Below are positions 35,712 through 47,430 of a stretch of DNA of 64,000 nucleotides, in pieces. The stretch is from Vitellaria paradoxa. Lineage: Eukaryota > Streptophyta > Magnoliopsida > Ericales > Sapotaceae. Position 1 is the stretch's first letter; each line of letters opens with the position of its first letter. A program made the translations under genes and the position numbers. Below the pieces are notes generated by a model that saw nothing but the letters and a program-made list of their open reading frames with translations, made no database searches and had not been told where the DNA came from. The stretch is taken from NCBI GenBank assembly GCA_019916065.1, contig CM034243.1, positions 3,968,001-4,032,000 on the forward strand, written 5' to 3'.

Positions 35712-37654
35712 GGTCACTCCAAAAAAAATTATTGCTTTTAAGTCATATTTATATAGAAAGTATTGTGATTATGTCACACTTTTTAGTGGGTCTCACGAGT
35801 TTATTTTAAATATAATTTCTAATATTCCAAAAATACCATTTATTTCTATTATTAAGTTACATGGGAGTTGCCGAAAATCATGCTAACTAAGAATTATGTC
35901 CTTTTGTTTTTGTTTTCATTTCTTATAAATCATGTGAAGATGCATGCTTTGATTGATTTGAACGAGCACGAACTGAGATTAACGTCAGTCGAAGGAGGAA
36001 ACAGTACCAGTTATATAACTGACGGTACCACATCTATGTGGTACTGTTTCGTATAAAATGCATGCTCATATAAACACAATACCAGATGGATGAGAGTACC
36101 GCATACATACGGTATTGTTTCCCCTAAGATGCATGCTCTTACAAAAACAATACCGAATGTTTCTAGTATGCCAACAGGACCATGAAACACAAAAAAGAGT
36201 CACATATCTAACGCATGACTGACAATACTACATGGATGAGAGTACCACATACATGCGGTAATGTTTTCCCTAAGATGCATGCTCTTGCAAAAATAGTACC
36301 AAATGTTTCTAATATGCCAACAGTACCATAAAACACAAAAAGAAATCACATATCCAACAAATGGCTGATAGTACCACATAGATGAGAGTACCACATACTT
36401 GCGGTGCTATTTTGTAAATGATGCATGCTTTTGTAAAAACAGTACCGAATGTGTCAATATACAAATAGCACCATGAAACACAAAAAGAAGTCACATATCT
36501 AATGAATGGCTGACAGTACCACATAGATGAGAGTACCACATGCATGCGTTATTGTTTTCTCCTAATATGCATGCTTTGGCAAAAACAATACCGAATATTT
36601 CTAGTATGCCAACAGTACCATAAAACACAAAAAGAAGTCACATATCCAATGAAAGGCTGATAGTACCACATGTATACGATACCGAATGTGTCTAGTATGC
36701 AAACAGCACCATGAAATATAAAAAGAAGTCACATATCCAACGAACGACTGACAGTACCACATGGATGAGAGTACCCCATGCATGCGGTACTGTTTCCCCT
36801 AAGATGTATGCTCTTGCAAAAATAATACCGAATGTTTTTAATATGCCAATAGCACCATAAAACACAAAAAGAAGTCACATATCCAATGAATGGCTGACAG
36901 TACCACATGGATGAGAGTATCACATGTATACGATAATGTTTCGTATAAGATGCATGCTTTTACAAAAACAGTACCAAATGTATTTAATATGCAAACAATA
37001 CCATGAAATACAAAAAAGAAGTCACATATCCAACGAATGGCTGATAGTACCACATGGATGAGAGTACCACATGTATGCGGTACTGTTTCATATAAGATGC
37101 ATGTTCCTGCAAAAACAGTACGGAATGTTTCTAGTATGCCAACAGCATCATGAAATACAAAAAGAAATCACTTATCCAACGAATTGCTAACAGTACCATA
37201 TAGATGAGAGTACCACATGCTTGCGGTACTGTTTCTCCTAAAATGAATTTTCTTGCAAAAACAGTACCGAATGTGTCTAGTATACCAATAGCACCATAAA
37301 ACACAAAAAGAAGTCATTTATCCAACGAATTGCTGACAATACCACATGGATGAGAGTGCTAAATACTTGCGGTACTGTTTCTCCTAAGACTCTAGATTTG
37401 TTCGACGAAAATTTAGGAATGATGATCGATTGAGGTTTTTTCTGATAAGTTTTAATTATCTTTCCGAAATTAGTTTCGAATCTGTTTGTGACGAAGACGA
37501 AAAGTCGCAGACGTTTCTGATAAAACAGGCAATTTCAAAATGTCAGTGGAAAACATGCGATATTCTTTTTTATCTTTTCGTTGTAAGTGTGACTTATTCA
37601 CAAATAAATTTTTTAAGTATGACTAAAATTCATATAAATTCATAAATAGTGACC
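35712..37654. mobile_element. Long-TIR element carrying a 146-bp satellite-like array
   Basis: The left end (35712-35782) and the reverse complement of the right end (37654-37585) align over about 70 bp. Both start GGTCACT, have AGTCATA 29-30 bp in, and end TTGTGANTANGTCACACTT. Most of the interior is the tandem array. No transposase and no clear target duplication are seen. Long imperfect inverted repeats would fit a non-autonomous Mutator-like element, but this class call is inference. Confidence 0.6.
36014..37388. repeat. Tandem array, about nine 146-bp units
   Basis: The anchor CACATAT(C/T)(C/T)AA recurs at 36201, 36347, 36492, 36639, 36730, 36876, 37023, 37169 (CACTTAT) and 37315 (CATTTAT). 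Spacings are 146, 145, 147, 91, 146, 147, 146 and 146. An extra, more diverged unit precedes the first anchor. Each full unit contains GAGAGTACCACATGCATGCGGTACTGTTT-like sequence, ATGCATGCT, ACAGTACCGAATGT and AAACACAAAAAGAA. Spacing is not a multiple of three and every frame has stops, so the array is not coding. Confidence 0.95.
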
Positions 37655-38542
37655 GGCCTCCAAAAAACCCCTTAAATATATGTCTATCCTCTCTTTATCT
37701 TTCAAATTTTAATCATAAGCCATTATGAGCCTAAATTTGTGCTCACCTTCATCTAAAAATGTCACTCCAAATCTTTGAAGGAATTAATTAAGGGCCCGTA
37801 TTTGAACCTAATCTATGGGTTTCCCCATAATCTGTGTACTAATTAACTATGGGCCCATATCTGCACCGGATTTGTGGAGCTCCCCTCCCCACCCATCAAC
37901 GAAGAAAAGTGAACAATTGTAACCGAGCCACGTATATGGTGCGTTGGAAATTATATAAATCTGTAAAATTTATATCCTCATAATTCATATTATAAATAAA
38001 AATATTTAAATTTTAAAAAGGTTGGTAGAAGTTTATAAAGTTACAATTACTCCAATAACCTTTAGCCAAAAGAATTTCTCATTTTTTGTGTCAGAGAAAG
38101 TGAAAGGGAAAGATGAGAATTATTGATGGGACTGAAATGGTACGAGAGAAAGCCGTGTATGAAATCATTTTTGAAAACATTCTTTTTTTTCCTTTGAGAA
38201 ATAATCACTGGTAGCAGCAGCGCGCAAATAAAAATAAATATGTACATGTGTTTCGGTTGGCACCGACAGCACAAGTTTTCACTGACACTTTTTAGTAATG
38301 CTTTTATTTTTTGATATTCACAAGGGCCCCACCCCCCCTCCCCCAAAAAAAAAGAATTACCACATATATGTGGCGTGGCGTGGCGTGGCGTGGCGTGGCG
38401 TTTGGGGGGGGGGGGGGATGACTTGACTGGGATCTAATCTGCGAATGTGGAGCCATCAATTACTGATATGAGAGAAAAAGAGGAGGTAGGAAAATAAATT
38501 ATAATATTTTGCCAGTTTTTAGCATTTTAATGTTTTTATTAT
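37655..38542. other. Intergenic DNA with GTGGC repeat
   Basis: 38369-38400 has five or six head-to-tail GTGGC pentamers followed by a G14 run (38404-38417). No gene is recognised. Confidence 0.5.
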
Positions 38543-38708
38543 GGGTGCGTTTGGAGTTTCAAAAAAAATAAAAAAAAATCAATAGATGGGATTGATGTGA
38601 TATAAAAATGATAGGTGGTAAAATATGATTGGAGGAATTTGAAAACTTTTGAAGTTTTTTGAAGTTTTTTGAAGTTTTTTAATTTTTTTTAAAGCTTCAA
38701 ACGAGGCC
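38543..38708. mobile_element. MITE, 166 bp, TAT target duplication
   Basis: The left end GGGTGCGTTTGGAGTTTC and the reverse complement of the right end GGCCTCGTTTGAAGCTTT form an inverted repeat. TAT flanks both sides (38540-38542, 38709-38711). Inside are three copies of GAAGTTTTTT. Confidence 0.72.
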
Positions 38709-38711
38709 TAT

Positions 38712-41700
38712 GTCTTTGCCTAAATTTTAATTGTAAATTTATTGTTTGTATATATTTAAGATATATACAATAAACTACATGAGAATGGAGTAGATATCAA
38801 TTATGCAGTTATGGTACTTTATCCCTTTGGATTTTGTTACTCTAATTTGAATTAAAATTTAAAATTGGCAACATATATTAAATTTAACTGAATTTATATT
38901 CCACGGGTCAAAATTAATGGCAAGAATAAAGTTTTTGTAAAACTTGGTGGATAAAAGTATATATATATATATATATATTGCATTTTTATATTAAAGTAAA
39001 CTATTTTTTTATTTAAAAAAAACTCAATGCAAAATTCATATGAAAATGTTTTTATTTTTTCTTTCAAATCTCGGCAATGTCTTTTGTTTAATTAAGTATA
39101 AGTTTTCATGATATGTGAGATGCAAATTTAATTAAATTTAACATATTTTATTAATTTTGTATTTTAATTTAAATTACAAATGATAACGTATTAATTTTTA
39201 AATTTGAAGATGTCATTTGTTTTTTGGTTAAACTTGAAATAAAAGAATTGTGGCCAAAATCAAAATATTAATGATAATTCATTAGTAGAAAAGTCACACG
39301 ATTATCATTATACACTCAGATCTCGTAGATAGGAGGATAATTATATGGTTCCGACGCATATAACCCTGAATTATTGCATGATAATATTATTAAAAGGACC
39401 AACTCATAGAAGGAAATAAATGAGAATGAAGTACGTTATATTTGGGAGAAAATGAATGAAAGTGAGAGAAAGTAAATGGAAGTGTGGGAAGGGGAGAAAT
39501 GTGTGGGGTTCAAGGGGGGCTGCATTGAAAAAATGAATGACTGAGATTTCTTTACATTTTAGTGACAAGTGATTTTTGACATTTTCACATTAATTGTGCT
39601 CCAATTAGATTTTTTTAATTTTTATTTTTATTTTGAAAGTAAATTTAATTAAAATAAACTGGAACCATTGAATTAAGTGTAAATTTTTCACTGTAGCCCC
39701 TTCAATGAATTTTTTCACTGCAGCTGCCTTAAACCCAAATGTGTGCAAAAAATTTTTAAAGTGTTTTCTCTATCTTGCTTTGGGTTTTTTTAAATTATTT
39801 TTATAAATATCTATCACAAATAAATATATTTTAAGAGGTATAATAGTATTTATTATGCTTTTTTTTTTTTTATCTTGCCCTCCATTTTTTATTTTTATTA
39901 ATAATAATAATAACAATAAGGGCAAATTACACATATATCCTCTAACTATAACTTAGTATCACTTATAAAAACATGTAACACCTACTCTCCTTATTTTTTC
40001 ACTTGATACCTATAATAGTCTTCTGTCAACCATCCATCGGGTTTAGTAGTGTGATATTCACATGATGTCCATCTATATAAATTATAATACAAAAAATGAC
40101 CTCTCCTAATAAAAATAAGATATATACCCAGAAGAAAGATAAAAGAAATCCCAAATTGTATAAGAAATATGCTCTAAAGTTTAGGTATAACAAGTCATGC
40201 AACAACTAAGACAAGTTTAAGAATGAAATACTTAAGAAAGAACAAAAATATCTTGATTTTCTATTAATTAAGTGAGGCTAAAAAAGTTTTTTTTTTTTTT
40301 TTTTTTTTTTTATCATCTTGACTAACATTGTTAACTTTATCAATCCTTTTCATAGTTGAAGGGTGTATGTATTATATTTTTTTGATGAAGGAAATTCAGT
40401 GATCATACTGAACCATAGTTGAAAGGAATATAAGTATAAATTACCCTAATAATAATTAACATCCATTCCCTTCCCTTATTTATTTATTTATTCTCATTTA
40501 CAATTTAGTTACCTTTACCCTCTTACTCTTCCAAGTAAAAAACTAAATAGTGTGAGGAATTGGCCCGTGTGTACACACACATAGAGACACCTTTTGGATT
40601 TTAGAATTTTTTTTTTTTTTTTTTAGGGAGTGGTTAAATGGTAAAAAAAAAGTATAATAAAAGTATAAAAAATTTAATGTAAAAATGATATGTGGTGAAA
40701 TTTAATTAAAAGAATTTAATAATTTTTATAATTTTTAATAAATTTTGATTTTTTTTAGTATACCAAACACCCTAATTATTTATAATATTGGTTTAAATTT
40801 GAGATCATATTATATATCAATTTCCTAATAGGGTTGGTCAATTTCTTGGAATTGATGTAGTTCTTTTTAAGTTGTATGATAGAATAAAGTAGCCAATGAT
40901 TTGTTTCACTTACAAATTGGGAAAAAGGATGAGATATTAGAGTTTATAATATAGTTTTTTAAAACAAATTATTATAGAAAAAAATCTTAATTTATCCAAG
41001 TAATTAACTAAAGATCTGTTTGAAGTTACGAATTTTTTTAAAAAAAATTTAAAAATCTTTCAATTCTTTCTAAACAAATTTTATCACGTCACTTTTTACA
41101 CCACTTCAATATTAATTTTTTATTATTTTAAAACATTTTCAGAACTTCAAATATCCCTAAGAGTCGGGGGCATAACGGTAAATGCAATATATCGACGAGC
41201 CAAGGGTCGACAATGCAATATAATATTCTCCTAATAAAATATATAATAGATTGAGCGTTGCATGTGAAAATTCTTTGGCATTCGCAAAGTTTGCTTGGAG
41301 GGATTGGGAGAGCGACATATGGAATTAATGTACAACCATAGAAGATGACGCTTAGTTAACTATGACGTATCATACTTGTTATATAAATGCGGGGCGGTTT
41401 CTTGGAATTATAAAAATAAAATTAGCATAGCTTTTTGAAGTAGCTAGGAATATATGAAATTACTATTCCCACCCCCCAACCAAAAAAAAAAAAAAAAAGA
41501 ATAACTTCATCAGTTGTTTTTCATCTTCGCTTTAAAATTATTAATATCTAAAGTTCTAATGAATTGAGGCTTGATTTGGTTACATAAAAATAAAATTGAT
41601 TTTTTGCTTTATTCAAATGAAAAAAAGATTTCAATAAAAAGGAAGTACGGCGGCGGTGTTTGAATGATCAAATAGAAAGAAAATTTTGATATAAAAGTGA

Positions 41701-42565
41701 TATATAATAAAATATAATTAGAAAAAATTTAAAAAAAAATTAATAACTTCTTAGTGCATTTTGATGTGCAAAACACTACTTACGTCGAAAGGCCGGAGGG
41801 GACCGTTTTCCTATTGGGTAAAACATTGGGTGTGCGTCAAGGGCGCGACACCCGCTGTCATGTCCCATCCCCATGCAATATGCGTGCAGGTGACAGTTCG
41901 TGGAACGTCATCTACAAATTTTAATAATTTTTATTTTTTTTTAGTAAATTTCAGTGATAGGGTAATTTTTATTTTAATTAAAATAATATATAATTATTAA
42001 TACAGATGCTAAGTGATGTTATATATGCTCAAGTCATAACAAAAATAATTCTGATATTATTTTTTTCCTTTTATTTTTTATTTTTTAAGATTAGCAAAGT
42101 TAATAAGCTGATTGATAAGGCGATTTGTATTTATGTTTATTAACTTATTGTCAGTGACAAGAGTTCTTAGTTTAATTTTATTTTATGTAGTAAATAATGA
42201 AACTATTTAACTGATTATGACTTGATTAAAAAGAAAATTTTACTTTACCAACCACGGCAGTTGGGTTGTGTAGTTATACACGTGATTTGCATGTGCTACG
42301 ATTTTGAGTTATTTTATTTTTTAATAAAAAATAATTCCTTATGAAAAAAAATGTAAAATAATTCCATATATGCAGCGGTTGATGGAAAGCAATAGCCAAA
42401 GATGGATCCGAATCTAAAGTTGATGTGTCTGGGAATAATGATACGACGATGCTTGAGTTTGGGAACAAAGTTATGAGAGGTTGGCATGGATTCGAGCCAC
42501 GACTTTTTTGCCCTTAATTTCCATCTCATTTTTGTCTCCTTCCTCTGTGGATGCTTACCCACACC
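38712..42565. other. AT-rich intergenic DNA
   Basis: It holds an (AT)n run at 38958-38978, poly-T tracts near 40288-40310 and 40606-40623, a MITE at 40626-40772, and a degraded MITE-like stretch at 41660-41770. No coding exon is seen. Confidence 0.4.
40626..40772. mobile_element. MITE-like element, 147 bp
   Basis: The left end GGGAGTGGTTAAATGG and the reverse complement of the right end GGGTGTTTGGTATACT are similar. The left flank is TTA and the right flank TAA, so no exact duplication is seen. The interior 'TTAATGTAAAAATGATATG' resembles 12600-12640. Confidence 0.5.
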
Positions 42566-42580
42566 TAAATGTTATTTAGG

Positions 42581-43366
42581 TGGCATTTAATTTTATTTTT
42601 TATTTTTTATTTCTTATTTTTATTTTATGTGTTAAAAATTTTAAAACGAGAAAGTAAAAAATACTCTACTTTCTTTGTTTTGAAATTTTTTTTTATTTTT
42701 TGTTAAAAATTCTCAAAATAATTTTTTGTCATTTTTATTTTATGTGTAAATTTATTTTCTGTTTTCGAAAATAAATTTTAAAAATATAAAGTGACATTTA
42801 GTTTACTTTTTTATTTTCTATTTTCTATTTTTGTTTTATGTGTTAAAAATTCCAAAACAAGAAAACAAAAAATACTCTATTTTTTTATTTTAAGATTTTT
42901 CTTATTTTTTTTGTTAAAAACTCTCAAAAAGACTTTTTACCATTTTTTATTTCATGTATAAATTCATTTTCGATTTTCGAAAATAAATTTTCAAAACACA
43001 AGTGATCAAATGAATTTTGAGCTGTTTTTCTTATTTTCAAAAGCACAAAGGGTGTGTTTGGAGTGAAAAAAATAAGATAAATTGAGAGTTCGTAATACGT
43101 GTAGTGAAAGAAAAAAGTTGATGTGATATAAAGTTAACAGAGATTTATAGAATTTTTTGTTATTTGTTTGCAAACCAAACGGAGTCAAAATAAAAAATAA
43201 ACTCAAAACAGAAAATAAAAAAACAAACCAAATGACCCCTAAGTAACTAAATAAGTTTTGAATTGTTTTCCTTATTTTTAAAAGTACAAAATAAAAAATA
43301 AATTCAAAACAGAAAATAAAAAACAAAAACAGAAAACAGATAAAAACAAACTATATGACACATTAG
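42581..43366. repeat. Internally duplicated element, host of a nested MITE
   Basis: Units 42581-42791 and 42792-43002 are a tandem pair (TGRCATTTA start, GTTAAAAAT, CGAAAATAAATTTT end). They are followed by two shorter units at 43003 and 43243 (TTTTGARTTGTTTTYCTTATT). The right end reads as a partial inverted copy of the left end (ACAAACTATATGACA). The third unit is split by the MITE at 43050-43186. Confidence 0.65.
43050..43186. mobile_element. Tourist-like MITE, 137 bp, nested, AAA target duplication
   Basis: The left end GGGTGTGTTTGGAGTG and the reverse complement of the right end GACTCCGTTTGG form an inverted repeat. AAA lies on both sides (43047-43049, 43187-43189). The next tandem unit (43243 on) preserves the uninterrupted site, TACAAAATAAAAAATAAA. 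The core 'GAGAGTTCGTAATACGTG' links it to the 12393 copy. Confidence 0.82.
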
Positions 43367-43450
43367 TCACTAGTTTATTATTGTTAAAAGTCATTTTCAT
43401 TACTGTCAACATTTTCGTCTATACAACTGCATATTGAAAGGTCAGTTCAA

Positions 43451-43482
<32 letters not shown>

Positions 43483-44371
43483 GTATTGAAAGGGTAAAAT
43501 AGTAATTGAAATTTATAAATTGTGTTTCATAAAAGTTGGTACATTAATTAATAATGAGTTAACTCAACTAGTAAAATATTGAGTTTACTTTCCAAAAATT
43601 ACTAATTTAAGTCTCTTCAAGATCGCTAGAGGATTTATCTAACTATTAATTTTAAGATTTCAGAGATTACTCGAGATGCGAGTAAATTGGTTCGAATACT
43701 CTGAGTTATGAAAAAGGGAGCTACATTAACATTTTCGTGTTGGTGATCTTTAGCGTTAGTCATTTATTGATGCATGACTGATAAATGCTTCAGTATTAAT
43801 TTATATAAAGTTTATATGAGATTTACTGACGGTTGAAATTTGTTAGTCGAAACTAATCTTTTAACATTCTCCTGGTAATGTTCCATCACGAGAGCTACTA
43901 CAATTGTTAAAATATATGAAAATGAGTAGAAAAAAAGAAGAGAGAGGGAGAAGAAATGAAAGATTTTAAAAAATTTTGATTATTATTATTATTATTATTA
44001 TTATTTTTTACAAAATCATGTAACATCAATTATTCGCCTTTTTTTTTTCTTTTGAACCAGGGCATAGCCATGCATAAGTTATGGTTGGCTATAGTCTGGG
44101 TAAAGTTTGGCCCAAATTTTTTATTACTAATATTATATAACATTCTAACCCAACTGCTAATAATTCATATCTCAGAGTGAAAAAAATTTTAGCACACTTT
44201 CAACACTTAACCCCCAAAAAAAAAAAAAAAAAAAATTCTAACTCCACCCTTCTTTTGAACTGCATGTAATTTTACTTTGAAGTGTAAAAACATACAACTC
44301 CAACAAAGCAATAATCTGCTAAAGTATTTTATGCAATACAAAAAGGCATATAAATTCATAGTTGAATATAA

Positions 44372-45312
44372 TTTTTAGAGAAAAGAATAAATGAAAAAAT
44401 TGGAAAAATTATATATATTAAATGTGTGAAATATAATGAAATAACAACCCTATTTATAAGATTACAAAGTGCACATAAAATAAAAAACAAACTCTATTTT
44501 GAAACATCTATCCAAACTCTACTATTAACTATATAATATGTATTAGAATCATAAATACATTAACATTTCCCCTCAAACTCAAGGTGATATAGTAGAGATC
44601 ACTTGAGTTTGGAAATTAAGGATTGCACTAAACTGGCTAAAGGCAAAGCCGGATAAAAGCAGACCCCTTCGCGAAGGGCCAGTTACATGCCAAATCTCAC
44701 AGACCTAGTTCTGGTTATACACCCGAAAGTCACAAACTTAAGTTTGGTTACACGCCGAAAAGTCACAAACATAGCTCTACTTACACGCTTAGAGGTCTCA
44801 AACCTAACTTGCAGGGGGAAACGTGTTGAATGGTTGAAAGATACAAAACCAAAAGCGTAATGAGACATGTGTAGGTCTCCAATAGAGTGATTGGAGTCTT
44901 TAATAGAGAAATTGAAGTTGAAAGAAGTATTTCTAAAAGAGAGACTTGAAATTTAGGGTTTTCCAAAAAAGTGACATGGCATAAACAAAAGCAATAGGAA
45001 ATTGGGTAAAGCAGCAATGGAGACGACAGCGACACCAAGAAGGGCACCATCGATAGCTAAAAATGTAGTTGTTGCATGCCTAATCTATTTAGGATAAAAA
45101 CCCATTAGCTCTGATACCATGTTAAGAGAAAAAAATAAATGAAAAAGTTGGAAAAACTATATTTATTAAATGTGTAAAATACAATGAAATAACAACCTTA
45201 TTTATAAGATTACAAAGTAAAAATAAAATAAAAGACAACTTTATTTTTAGAAATCTATCCGAACTTTACTACTAACTATGTGATATGTATCAAAAATATA
45301 GATACATTAACA
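44372..45312 (-). mobile_element. Miniature LTR retrotransposon (TRIM-like), minus orientation
   Basis: Two direct repeats of about 193 bp (44372-44565 and 45120-45312) are LTRs. On the minus strand each begins TGTTAATGTAT, and the right one ends TTAACA. Directly after the minus-strand 5' LTR lies TGGTATCAGAGC (45119-45108), the primer-binding site for initiator Met tRNA. Before the 3' LTR is a purine tract TTGAGTTTGAGGGGAAA. The ~555-bp interior has no gag or pol. The left outer end is slightly eroded; ATTTT at 45313-45317 may pair with ATTTT at 44371-44375. Confidence 0.82.
44698..44810. repeat. 33-bp tandem repeat inside the TRIM-like element
   Basis: Units start at 44698, 44731 and 44764, with a partial fourth at 44797. 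The shared pattern is CACAAAC..TAG..TTACACGCCGAAAAGT. There are about 3.4 imperfect units. Confidence 0.75.
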
Positions 45313-47430
45313 ATTTTTAAACAAAAGCAGACTCACTTAAAAGCTATACAAAGTTTAAGACAAACCCAACTCACCAACATGCTGAAACTTGAGAAAATTG
45401 CAAAGGAAGAGACTTTTGAAGCCACAAGAGAGATCCAGCTGATCTCCAAGATGACCCACAAACATCAAGGAAATAAGCTATATATAGATAGAACTGTAAA
45501 AAGCTGACACAGATATGAGAGGCCATGCAAGTCATAGCTGCCTGCTTCTGCATTTCTTCTACAAACTTGCCCCTCCAAATGCTCTTTGTAACTCCGAGCT
45601 AAGTTTCCATCGATTAGTGGTGCTCTCTGACATGGCTTTTCATCTTTTCTCTCCATCTTTCCATGGAGGCCGCTAACACTTCCTTAACGAATTAAATAAA
45701 TATATTATATATGCACATATATATTTTAATTTCATGAGCGAAAGAATAAGAAATGATACAGTCTTGAAAAAAAGGTAACAGCTGGCATAACGGTAACAGA
45801 AAATAATAACTATAACAAAAGTGTAATGGGAAAAACAAAAAAAAAATGTAATAGAAATGTAGAAATCTGAAAATATTAATAATGGTCAAATTTTAAAACT
45901 TACGATACGTAACACATGTTTTTCTACTCTTGAATTTAATTGATATATTAACACAGAATATGATTTTAGTAATTTGGAACCATCTTGTAATAGAAAGCAC
46001 GGAAGCAAGCGAGCATAGTGTGGTATATAGTTTAGATTTCACGGGTGTGACCATATAATGGTAACTAAATCAGTTAAACTAGTTGGAGTTGGATATATAT
46101 TGATAATGATGGAAGCAGCTAGAACTAAATAAATTATAGGCAGAGCTGTAGTGCCCCCACCAAGTCCTGTGATTTTGACCTAATTCATCACCATTGTCAC
46201 AATCATTCCTTTCCTTGTAAAGAACCTTCGAGTTTGGAGTCTTTGATCAGAAATATCAGCCAAGTTATTTTATTTATTATTCATTTTTATTTTTTATTTC
46301 CCGGTAAGGGTATTTTAGTTGGGGAAGCAATACCCATCGCTTGCTCTAACTTATTTTTTTTAATGTTATTTTATTGTAAAAATATTTTAAAAAGCAAAAC
46401 TAATTTATTAAAAATAATTATGTAATAAAAATATACTTTTTGGATCCCATCCGATCTAGATTTTTAACTCAAAATATGTAATTTTTCAAACTTAAAAACA
46501 TTGCAAACACCCCTCAATTTAGTATTCTCTCCCGTCACTCAAATTCTATGCATGTATATATTTACATTTCCCCCCCTCTTGATCCCTAGTATAGATATAT
46601 GTAAAAGCTTATATTTAATGCATGGAATTGAATATAATGCAAAATTAATTAAGGTAGAGACTCATCCCCATGTTTACAATTTTGTAAGAAGGTGATAACA
46701 ACGTTCTGCATATTAAAAACTCATTTTATATTTTATGTTTTCTTTCAATATTTTAATTGGTTTTGTATAGATTATTCGTGTGTTTAGAATTTAAAAAAAA
46801 ATTATAAATTTTTATAAATTACATCTCAAAATAGATGGAAAATATAAACAATTAAAAGAAATTTAAAATTTTATAACAATTTAATTATGAGGTTCCAAAT
46901 GGAGAAAATATTGTTTGTGTACTTTTAATGTATTGCGATTTAGCTTTCTATTATCCGTCATCATTTTTTTAAAATAATTCAATATTTTGAATATTATGCT
47001 AAAGTGAAAAAAAAAAAAATCCACCTAGTCGATTTACGCACTTGAAGTTGTCGCAAGGCATGAAATTTTATCCCTTTCTTTGTCCATATACAGCGGGGCA
47101 TGCCAGCTTGTCCTTTTGTTGTAATAAACTACTCACCGGGGGGGGGGGGGGGAGAATTTGGACACAACGTGTGGCACCCCTTGTCAGGACATGTGGACAA
47201 ACGGCCCCACCACATCGAGGACAGTTGAGGAGAGTTGAAAGAGTACAAAGAGGAAGGAAATGAAAATAGATAAAAAATTTTCATTTCTGTAGAGGATGTT
47301 AGGATTGAAAAAAAATTAATATAATTGATAAAAATTATAATTTTATAATTCACGCAGTATGTAAAAAAATTAAATTTTACAAATATTTATAGATATCTAT
47401 TATGATTTATGGAGTTTCCAAATAGAATCA
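45313..47430. other. Intergenic DNA right of the TRIM-like element
   Basis: On the minus strand 45656-45465 is open for 63 codons from an ATG ('MERKDEKPCQRAPLIDGN'), but no family is recognised and no splice partners were found. G15 lies at 47138-47152 in a GC-richer patch at 47090-47240. Otherwise AT-rich. Confidence 0.35.

Noticed and set aside
35868..36056. Plus-strand open frame with a hydrophobic, signal-peptide-like start inside the TIR element
   Set aside because: It runs into the first array unit and stops. No family match or downstream exon was found.
36200..37053. Several minus-strand open frames with repeated 'MWYCQPF' and 'YVTSFC' segments, resembling a repeat protein
   Set aside because: They arise from the 146-bp tandem array. 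The spacing is not a multiple of three and stops interrupt every frame, so no continuous protein can be read.
45465..45656. Minus-strand open frame starting MERKDEKPCQRAP
   Set aside because: Composition looks gene-like, but there is no family, no partner exon and no conserved motif. It stays unassigned.
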